Source: JACZWL01 sp046756445 | GTDB taxonomy: Bacteria; Pseudomonadota; Gammaproteobacteria; Steroidobacterales; Woeseiaceae | Assembly: GCA_046756445.1 (NCBI GenBank) | Contig: JBHHWI010000042.1 | Span: 1 to 23,403 of the forward strand | DNA length: 23,403 nt | Direction of reading: 5' to 3' | Shown here: positions 7,352-13,125 of the stretch, one piece after another | How positions within the stretch are numbered: position 1 is the first letter of the stretch | Layout of the letters: each line of letters starts with the position of its first letter | Position numbers and translations under genes: made by a program | Notes under the pieces: model-generated | The model's input: the letters and a program-made list of their open reading frames with translations, nothing else | Told to the model about the DNA's origin: nothing | Database searches by the model: none

Positions 7352-8389
7352 CTAGGCACTTTCTGCCGATTCCGAATCCGCCAGCACCTCGAGTTCCCGG
7401 ATAACCGCTCGAGCCAGTTTCCCGGTCCCCTCGCCGGTCACGGCGCTGGTCTCGAAGACCGGTCCATCCCAGGCCAGCTTATCCACCAGTCCATCTCGCT
7501 GGGCGGCGGCATCCTCGCTGTTGAGCAGGTCGATCTTGTTCAGGACCAGCCAGCGTGGCTTTTTCCACAGGTCCTCGGAAAACGCTTCGAGCTCTTTTTC
7601 GACGGCACGAAAGTCGCTAACAGGGTCGGATTCGGGATCGATCGGCGAGATGTCGACGAGATGCAGCAGTAGCCTGGTGCGCCGCAGGTGCTTCAGGAAT
7701 TGAATGCCCAGACCCGCGCCTTCCGCGGCGCCTTCGATGAGCCCGGGAACATCCGCCATCACGAAGCTCTGCAAGGGCCCTGCCGAGACGACGCCGAGAT
7801 TGGGGTGCAGCGTAGTGAAGGGGTAGTCCGCGACCTTCGGGCGTGCGGCCGACATCGCACGTATCAGCGTCGATTTGCCTGCATTGGGTAATCCCACCAG
7901 ACCGACGTCGGCCAGCAGCCTTAGTTCGAGCTTCAGGTGCCGCGTTTCGCCCGGCGTTCCCCGGGTTGTCTTGCGAGGAGCCCGGTTGGTACTGCTCTTG
8001 AATCGCGTGTTGCCGTATCCGCCGCGGCCCGCCTCTGCGACCGTCAGGCGCTGCCCGGTGTCCGTGAGGTCACCGATCAATTCGCCGGTATCGACATCGT
8101 GTATGACGGTACCGCAGGGAACGACCACGTCGAGGTCCTTGCCGGATTTGCCGGTTCGGTTTTTGCCGGCACCGGGTTGTCCGTTTCCCGCTCTGAATTT
8201 TCTGGCAACACGGAAGTCTGCGAGTGTATTGACCGAATCATCCGCGACCAGATGAACACTGCCGCCATCGCCGCCGTCGCCGCCGTCCGGACCGCCTCTC
8301 TCGATGAATTTTTCGCGGCGAAAACTCAGGCAACCATTACCACCGTTTCCGGCCTGTACACTGATCGTGGCTTCATCGACGAATTTCAT
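7352..8389 (-). CDS. obgE: Obg family GTPase ObgE/CgtA
   Basis: ObgE is a GTPase that acts in late 50S subunit assembly and in the stringent response. The 345 residues divide into the glycine-rich Obg fold (1 to about 158, with GNGGNGCLSFRREK and GGPDGGDGGDGG) and a G domain: G1 GLPNAGKST at 166-174, switch residues PFTTLHPNLG, G3 DVPG at 213-216, G4 NKID at 284-287 and G5 SAVTGEG near 315. The C-terminal tail is short and acidic. The ATG at 8389 starts at MKFVDEA, the usual N-terminus; a TTG five codons upstream is not needed. It follows rplU-rpmA in the standard order, but a strong terminator between rpmA and obgE suggests partly separate transcription. Confidence 0.97.
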   Translation of the reverse strand: MKFVDEATISVQAGNGGNGCLSFRREKFIERGGPDGGDGGDGGSVHLVADDSVNTLADFRVARKFRAGNGQPGAGKNRTGKSGKDLDVVVPCGTVIHDVDTGELIGDLTDTGQRLTVAEAGRGGYGNTRFKSSTNRAPRKTTRGTPGETRHLKLELRLLADVGLVGLPNAGKSTLIRAMSAARPKVADYPFTTLHPNLGVVSAGPLQSFVMADVPGLIEGAAEGAGLGIQFLKHLRRTRLLLHLVDISPIDPESDPVSDFRAVEKELEAFSEDLWKKPRWLVLNKIDLLNSEDAAAQRDGLVDKLAWDGPVFETSAVTGEGTGKLARAVIRELEVLADSESAESA

Positions 8390-8469
8390 GGCGAAAAAAC
8401 CCAAATCCGCCCGCGACGCCGGATATTCCTGCGTGCGAGCTGCGGATTGAACTTTAGTAATACTAAGTC

Positions 8470-8494
8470 AAAAAAACCCCGCAAAACGCGGGGT
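8470..8494 (-). terminator. Rho-independent terminator after rpmA
   Basis: Read on the minus strand, ACCCCGC pairs with GCGGGGT over 7 base pairs around a 5-base loop (arms at 8488-8494 and 8476-8482), and a run of T covers 8476 to 8470. It lies 30 bases after the rpmA stop and about 80 bases before the obgE start, so it ends or attenuates the rplU-rpmA transcript. Confidence 0.9.
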
Positions 8495-8523
8495 GCCTCA
8501 TTCGATCCTGATAGTGATTCAGC

Positions 8524-8781
8524 TCAGCCGCTTTCCACACTCACGAACTGGCGGCTCTTCGGGCCCTTCTTCTCGAACTTCACCCGGCCCTCCGATTTCG
8601 CAAACAGCGTGTGATCCCGGCCGATGCCGACGTTCGTGCCCGCATGAAACCTGGTGCCGCGCTGGCGAACGATGATGTTACCGGCTACGACCTGCTCGCC
8701 ACCGAAAACCTTGACGCCCAGGCGTTTGGATTCGGAGTCGCGACCGTTCTTGCTGCTACCGCCTGCCTTTTTGTGAGCCAC
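8524..8781 (-). CDS. rpmA: 50S ribosomal protein L27
   Basis: L27 sits near the peptidyl transferase centre of the large subunit. The 85-residue protein has the family N-terminus MAHKKAGGSSKNGRDSESKRLG, followed by GNIIVRQRGTRFHAG, NVGIGRDHTLFA and KSEGRVKFEKK, with the normal length. The N-terminal residues begin at Ala2 with no leader to be processed, unlike L27 of Firmicutes. It lies 54 bases after rplU and should be co-transcribed with it from the promoter near 9480. Confidence 0.97.
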   Translation of the reverse strand: MAHKKAGGSSKNGRDSESKRLGVKVFGGEQVVAGNIIVRQRGTRFHAGTNVGIGRDHTLFAKSEGRVKFEKKGPKSRQFVSVESG

Positions 8782-8835
8782 TGTGCTATTCCCGTAATAC
8801 GTGCTGCCCGCACGTCATTCTAATCCAATAAGAGC

Positions 8836-9348
8836 CTAACTGCTCTTCTTCTTGCCCGCCCTTTTTTTTGCCGTCTTCTTTGCCGGCGCCTTTTTTGCCG
8901 GTGCCTTCTTTGCCGGTGCCTTCTTTGCCGGCTTCTTCTTGCCAGCCTTTTTTTTCGCCGCGGGCTTTCTGGACGCCGGCTTCTTGGCCGCCGCCTTCTT
9001 CGGCGGTGCCGGCTTGCGGGCGGCCGCCTCGCCGGTTCCGGCGCTGATGCCCGTTATCTCGACCTCGGTGAACCACTGACGATGCGTGTGCTGGCGCTTG
9101 TAATTCGCGCGGCGCTTGAACTTTACGACATCGACTTTCCTGGCCTTGCCCTGACGCAGGACCCTGGCGCTGACACTGCTGCCTGAGAGCAGCGGGCTGC
9201 CGACCTTGATGCTCGAACCCTCGCCGACGAGCAGGACCTCGTCGAACTTGATACTGGCGCCCTCGGCGGCATCGAATTTCTCGACTTTGAGCCGCTCGCC
9301 CTTGCTCGCCCGGTATTGTTTGCCGCCAGAGCGAAAAACCGCGTACAT
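8836..9348 (-). CDS. rplU: 50S ribosomal protein L21 with a histone-H1-like C-terminal tail
   Basis: Residues 1-102 are an ordinary L21 (MYAVFRSGGKQYRASKGERL, then KFKRRANYKRQHTHRQ and a final TEVEITGI). From about 103 to 170 there is a Lys, Ala and Pro-rich extension containing four five-residue repeats of the form xPAKK, and it ends in KKKSS. Typical L21 stops near residue 103. Tails of this kind occur in histone-H1-like and AlgP-like proteins and may bind nucleic acid; whether this one does so on the ribosome is inference. The ATG at 9348 has GGAG upstream at 9 bases; the longer frame to 9459 has no L21 homology. It is first in the rplU-rpmA unit and divergent from ispB. Confidence 0.95.
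   Translation of the reverse strand: MYAVFRSGGKQYRASKGERLKVEKFDAAEGASIKFDEVLLVGEGSSIKVGSPLLSGSSVSARVLRQGKARKVDVVKFKRRANYKRQHTHRQWFTEVEITGISAGTGEAAARKPAPPKKAAAKKPASRKPAAKKKAGKKKPAKKAPAKKAPAKKAPAKKTAKKRAGKKKSS
8875..8934. repeat. 15-bp tandem repeat, four copies, inside rplU
   Basis: Four 15-base units (8875-8889, 8890-8904, 8905-8919, 8920-8934), each close to CTTCTTTGCCGGTGC on the plus strand, differ at only one to three bases. On the coding strand they encode KPAKK and three copies of APAKK. Such an array can change length by slippage, which would alter the L21 tail without shifting frame. Confidence 0.9.
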
Positions 9349-9436
9349 CGTGTGTGCTCCGTAATGCAGATCGCGAACTAATGCCAAGCTGCTGAAAATT
9401 AAAATGTTTTGTGGGTGTCGTGCGATCCGGACAGGC

Positions 9437-9475
9437 AGCCGGAATTCGCCCGCCGCCACAAAGGAGCCGGAATTC
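9437..9475. repeat. Pair of 11-bp direct repeats in the rplU leader
   Basis: AGCCGGAATTC occurs at 9437-9447 and again at 9465-9475, with a period of 28 bases. Both copies lie in the region transcribed just after, or overlapping, the rplU promoter -10 box, so they could form a binding site or RNA element. No function is known to me. Confidence 0.6.
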
Positions 9476-9500
9476 TATAGACTAAGTGTCCCCAGGTCAA
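9472..9500 (-). promoter_or_regulatory. Sigma-70 type promoter of rplU-rpmA
   Basis: On the minus strand TTGACC lies at 9500-9495, then 17 bases, then TAGAAT at 9477-9472 (five of six matches to TATAAT). Transcription would begin near 9465 and give a leader of about 115 bases before the L21 start codon, long enough for autoregulation. Confidence 0.7.
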
Positions 9501-9615
9501 CGCCCGCGCCACGGGAATTTCACTTTATTTCAATGGCTTGCAAATGCTTGCGTCAGGCCGGCCGGGCTTGTTCGGGTCGCCAACCCGGAGCATTTCAGGC
9601 ATTATCGGCCACGCC

Positions 9616-10614
9616 ATGCAACCCGCCGCAAAAGCACCCGTTTCCCTGACAATCGACGAAGTCAAGCAGCTGGCAGCCACTGAAATGCAAGCTGTCGACC
9701 AGCTGATATCCCAAAGTCTGCGAAGCGATGTCGCCCTCGTATCCCAGGTTTCCGAATACATCGTCACCAGCGGCGGTAAGCGGTTACGGCCGTTGATTGT
9801 TCTGCTTGCCGCAAGGGCACTCGGCTATACCGGCAGTCATCATGTGCATGCGGCAGCGATCATCGAGTTCATTCACACAGCGACTCTTCTGCATGACGAC
9901 GTCGTCGATGCCTCGGCAAGGCGCCGGGGCCGTGACACCGCGAATACGGTCTTCGGTAATCAGGCAAGCGTGCTGGTCGGTGATTTCCTGTATTCGCGTG
10001 CGTTTCAGATGATGGTCGATATCGGCAGCATGCGGATCATGCGAATCCTCGCGGATGCGACCAATACGATTGCCGCCGGCGAAGTCATGCAATTGATGAA
10101 CGTACATGATGCGGATGTCACGGAAGAGGCTTACCGTCAGGTCATCTACCGCAAAACCGCCCGCCTCTTCGAAGCGGGTGCACAGATTGCCGCCGTTCTC
10201 GCGGACCGTGATTCCGCTGACGAGTCGGCCATGATTGTTTACGGTCAAAACATTGGTACCGCATTTCAGCTTGTTGACGACGCCCTCGACTACGACGCAT
10301 CAGCCGGGGAACTCGGCAAGAATCTCGGTGACGATCTTGCGGAAGGCAAGACGACATTGCCGCTGATTTACGCCATGGAAAAAGGTTCCGAGGCAGAGCG
10401 CCATGTTGTCCGCACAGCTATCGAAACGGACGGTATCGATCGGCTCGATGAGATTCAGGCGATAGTCGAATCGACCGGCGCCCTGCATTACACGGTGAGT
10501 CGTGCTCATGAAGCAGCAGACTCGGCCGTTTCGGCCATCGCCGGACTTCCGGAGTCCGGCTACAAAGATGCGCTGGTCGCCATCGCCGAATTTGCCGCCC
10601 GCCGCCGCTTCTGA
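9616..10614 (+). CDS. ispB: Polyprenyl (octaprenyl) diphosphate synthase
   Basis: This enzyme adds isopentenyl diphosphate units to farnesyl diphosphate to make the ubiquinone side chain. The 332 residues carry all trans-prenyltransferase signatures: GGKRLRP at 53-59, the first aspartate-rich motif DDVVD at 94-98 followed by RRGRDT, KTARLFEAGAQ, and the second motif DDALD at 221-225 with GKNLGDDLAEGK after it. The residue five before the first motif is Ala, consistent with a long-chain product. The ATG at 9616 begins MQPAAKA; a longer frame to 9538 adds residues without support. It is divergent from rplU, the usual order, and its stop is one base before the lpxA start. The exact chain length (C40 or other) is not readable. 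Confidence 0.93.
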   Translation: MQPAAKAPVSLTIDEVKQLAATEMQAVDQLISQSLRSDVALVSQVSEYIVTSGGKRLRPLIVLLAARALGYTGSHHVHAAAIIEFIHTATLLHDDVVDASARRRGRDTANTVFGNQASVLVGDFLYSRAFQMMVDIGSMRIMRILADATNTIAAGEVMQLMNVHDADVTEEAYRQVIYRKTARLFEAGAQIAAVLADRDSADESAMIVYGQNIGTAFQLVDDALDYDASAGELGKNLGDDLAEGKTTLPLIYAMEKGSEAERHVVRTAIETDGIDRLDEIQAIVESTGALHYTVSRAHEAADSAVSAIAGLPESGYKDALVAIAEFAARRRF

Positions 10615-10615
10615 G

Positions 10616-11386
10616 ATGAAGTCCGCTCATGTTCACCCGACAGCCATCGTTTCGGCGAAGGCGGAGATCGACCCATCGGTCGAGATCGGCCCGTATGTCG
10701 TTATCGAGGGCGACGTTCACATCGCAGCGGGATCGACGATCGGCCCTCACGCCGTGATCCGGGAATTCTGCCGTATCGGCAGGAATAACACGATAGACGC
10801 GCATGCCGTTATCGGTGGGCGGCCACAGCACACGAAATTCGACGGTTCCGAGACCTGGGTCGAGATCGGTGACGACAATGTGATTCGCGAGGGGGCGACC
10901 ATTCATCGAGCATTCGAGGCCGGCTCGGTGACCAGGATCGGGTCCGGCTGTTTTCTGATGTCGTACGCGCATGTCGGCCACGACTGTGTCGTGGGCGACA
11001 AGGTGACGCTCTCCAACAACACGGTGCTCGGCGGACACGTCGAAGTCGGAGACTGCGCCGTGATGGGTGGTTGCTCGGGCGCTCACCAGTACCTGCGCAT
11101 CGGTTCGTACGCCATGGTCGGCGGCTACGTGCCTCTCCGAAAGGACGTGCTGCCGTATACAGTGGTCGGCGGCGAGCCGGTCAGGCACTTTCGACTCAAC
11201 ACGATCGGACTGCGGCGCGGCGGCTTTGACAAGCAGCGGTATCGCGCTGTTGAAGCCGCGTTCAGGGCATTGCGGGACGGAAACAAGGAGCTGACCGGCG
11301 TCCCGAACACGGAAGACGTCGACAAATTGCGGGAGTGGCTCGCCGGTAAGTCCAGGTACGGCGTCTACGGCTTCGCCGGAAGCTGA
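10616..11386 (+). CDS. lpxA: UDP-N-acetylglucosamine acyltransferase LpxA
   Basis: LpxA moves an (R)-3-hydroxyacyl chain from acyl carrier protein to UDP-GlcNAc, the first step of lipid A synthesis. The 256 residues form a left-handed beta-helix of hexapeptide repeats (IGPYVVI, IGPHAVI) and a helical C-terminus. The catalytic His is His122 in AHVGHDC (E. coli His125), with HQ at 157-158. The glycine at 170 corresponds to E. coli Gly173, whose side chain limits acyl length, so a long hydroxyacyl chain is expected (inference). Start ATG 10616 is one base after the ispB stop. The usual neighbours fabZ, lpxD and lpxB are absent. Its end overlaps the convergent oxidoreductase by 22 bases. Confidence 0.9.
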   Translation: MKSAHVHPTAIVSAKAEIDPSVEIGPYVVIEGDVHIAAGSTIGPHAVIREFCRIGRNNTIDAHAVIGGRPQHTKFDGSETWVEIGDDNVIREGATIHRAFEAGSVTRIGSGCFLMSYAHVGHDCVVGDKVTLSNNTVLGGHVEVGDCAVMGGCSGAHQYLRIGSYAMVGGYVPLRKDVLPYTVVGGEPVRHFRLNTIGLRRGGFDKQRYRAVEAAFRALRDGNKELTGVPNTEDVDKLREWLAGKSRYGVYGFAGS

Positions 11387-12321
11387 GCTTGTTTGAGCAT
11401 CTCTCCGATATCCAGGGCCGTCTTCAATGCCTGCATGCCGATGCGCCCGGAGACCAGCGGTGGCGGCCCACCCGCAATTGAATTCAGAAATGCCTCGCTC
11501 TGCGCCATGAGCGCATCGCTGGCGCCGTATGATTCCTCATCCACTGCGATACCATCGGGACTCGTAACCGGCCCGTCGCCCTTTTTTCTGTATATCGTCG
11601 ATCGCTTGTTGTGCAGGTCAACGTTGAAGTAGGCATTTTCCTGAAAGACCCGTAACGAACGTTCGGTCTTGAAGCTGGCGCGGCTGGCCGTGACGTTCGC
11701 GACGCAGCCGTTTTCGAACTTGATTCTGGCGTTCGCGATATCGATGTCCCTGGATATGATCGAGCCTCCGGTCGCATCCAGGCTGGTGACCGGTGAGCCC
11801 ACGACACTGTGCACCAGATCGATATCATGAATCATCAGGTCCAGAACGACGCTCACATCCGTGCTCCTCGGCTTGTAGGGAGCGATCCGGTTCGACTCGA
11901 TAAACTGCGGCTTTCTCAGGATTTCCCCGAGGGCCAGAATGGCCGGATTGAAACGCTCCAGGTGGCCGACCTGAAGCACTAGCCCCCTGCTCTCCGCGAG
12001 TTCGACCAGTGCTTCGGCTTCCTGGAGTGTCGTCGTTATCGGTTTCTCGACCAGTACGTGTATATCGTTATCCAGCAAGGCGCGTGCGATGTCGAAATGA
12101 GAGCGCGTCGGCGAGGCTATGCTCACGGCGTCTACTTTGCCGATCAGGTCTTCGTAGTTTTCCAGCGGACTCGCATCGAGTTCCTCGGCTACGGACCGGC
12201 AACGATCATTATCCTTGTCGACGATCGCCACCAGCTTCGAGCCTTCGAGCGCCGCAAATTTTTCCGCGTGCCACCTGCCCTGGTGACCGACACCGACTAC
12301 TGCTGTCCTCAGTCTAGCCAA
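11365..12321 (-). CDS. Gfo/Idh/MocA family NAD(P)-dependent oxidoreductase, possibly GnnA-like
   Basis: The protein has 318 residues: a Rossmann domain with GVGHQG at 10-15 and an EKP motif at 92-94, then an alpha/beta C-terminal domain with DLMIHDIDLV at 161-170, where His165 is the likely catalytic His. These are the marks of Gfo/Idh/MocA sugar dehydrogenases. It overlaps the end of the lpxH-type gene by 8 bases and is convergent with lpxA. In some bacteria a member of this family, GnnA, oxidises the 3-OH of UDP-GlcNAc so that the transaminase GnnB can make a diamino sugar for LpxA. The neighbourhood supports such a role, but no transaminase is present here, so this is inference. The start is TTG at 12321: GVGHQG lies so close to the N-terminus that no later codon would leave the first beta strand. 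Confidence 0.85.
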   Translation of the reverse strand: MARLRTAVVGVGHQGRWHAEKFAALEGSKLVAIVDKDNDRCRSVAEELDASPLENYEDLIGKVDAVSIASPTRSHFDIARALLDNDIHVLVEKPITTTLQEAEALVELAESRGLVLQVGHLERFNPAILALGEILRKPQFIESNRIAPYKPRSTDVSVVLDLMIHDIDLVHSVVGSPVTSLDATGGSIISRDIDIANARIKFENGCVANVTASRASFKTERSLRVFQENAYFNVDLHNKRSTIYRKKGDGPVTSPDGIAVDEESYGASDALMAQSEAFLNSIAGGPPPLVSGRIGMQALKTALDIGEMLKQAQLPAKP

Positions 12322-13063
12322 GTTCGATCAGCCTGCCGCCCATATCATCGATGTGATAATAGCAGGGCGTATCCAGCCAGGTGCCGAGATTCACCGACTT
12401 GAACGCGATCTGCCCGTCCTGGACGAGGTACTGGTCCCGGACGTGAACATGCCCCGAGATGATCAGGTCGAATGGGTGTTCTTCGTAAACCGTTTCGGCG
12501 TGCGTGCGAATTTTCCTGATCGTATCTTCGCGCGTGATGGTCTTGGTCTCGGAAGTATACACGCGGCTCGTCCGGCTGGACTTCTTGCCAATCCTTACGA
12601 CCAAAGCGCCGGGCAGGCGGGGCATGAGAAACTTCAGCGGCGGCGTTCGCAGGAACCAGCGCAGGAAACGGTAGCCCCGGTCTTCGGGGTCCATCTGATC
12701 GCCATGTTCTATGCGGACGATCCGGTGCCCGAGTTCGAGATAGGCAGGGCCTTCATGCACGTTCAACCCCATCTCTTCCCCCCAGTAATGCCTCAGATAC
12801 AGGTCGTGATTGCCCTCGAAGTAATGGATCTCGACGCCCTGATCACGGAGCCGCGCGATTTCATCGATTATGGGCCTGTATTTGTCGATAAAGTAACGGT
12901 GCGCCGCGATCCAGAGATCGAAGATATCGCCCATCAGGAACAGGTGCGAAGCGCTCCCGCTACCCCCGAGATTCCTGAGAAACTCAACAAACAACGCCGC
13001 CCGTGAATCCGTGGGTGACCCGATGTGGAGATCGGAAACGAAATAGGCGTTTAGCGCTGGCAC
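12314..13063 (-). CDS. lpxH: LpxH-type UDP-2,3-diacylglucosamine diphosphatase (metallophosphoesterase)
   Basis: LpxH removes UMP from UDP-2,3-diacylglucosamine to give lipid X at the inner face of the membrane. The 249 residues carry the calcineurin-like metal motifs in order: SDLHIG (Asp11, His13), GDIFDLW (Asp46), GNHD at 84-87, HGD at 120-122 and GHVH at 204-207. A basic, hydrophobic segment (about 133-160) is where LpxH has its helical lid. E. coli LpxH has GNRD and GHTH; this one has GNHD and GHVH, so it belongs to a divergent LpxH-like branch and its substrate is not proven. The start is GTG at 13063. It is followed, with overlap, by the oxidoreductase gene, and lies near lpxA, which supports the lipid A role. 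Confidence 0.75.
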   Translation of the reverse strand: MPALNAYFVSDLHIGSPTDSRAALFVEFLRNLGGSGSASHLFLMGDIFDLWIAAHRYFIDKYRPIIDEIARLRDQGVEIHYFEGNHDLYLRHYWGEEMGLNVHEGPAYLELGHRIVRIEHGDQMDPEDRGYRFLRWFLRTPPLKFLMPRLPGALVVRIGKKSSRTSRVYTSETKTITREDTIRKIRTHAETVYEEHPFDLIISGHVHVRDQYLVQDGQIAFKSVNLGTWLDTPCYYHIDDMGGRLIELG

Positions 13064-13125
13064 ACGGAAAGTCTACCCTTCGTGTCATGGAACGCCAACC
13101 GGCACCGGTGAGCTAGCGCCGGACC

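Noticed and set aside
7347..7360. Palindrome TGCCTAGGCA between rpsT and obgE
   Set aside because: It has no loop and no T-run, so it is not a terminator, and a 10-base palindrome at a gene junction is not enough to call an operator.
10418..11188. 256-codon open frame antisense to ispB and lpxA
   Set aside because: Arg and Asp-rich shadow of a hexapeptide-repeat gene; it crosses the ispB-lpxA junction.
12353..13006. 217-codon open frame antisense to lpxH
   Set aside because: All metal-binding motifs are on the minus strand, so the plus strand frame is a shadow.
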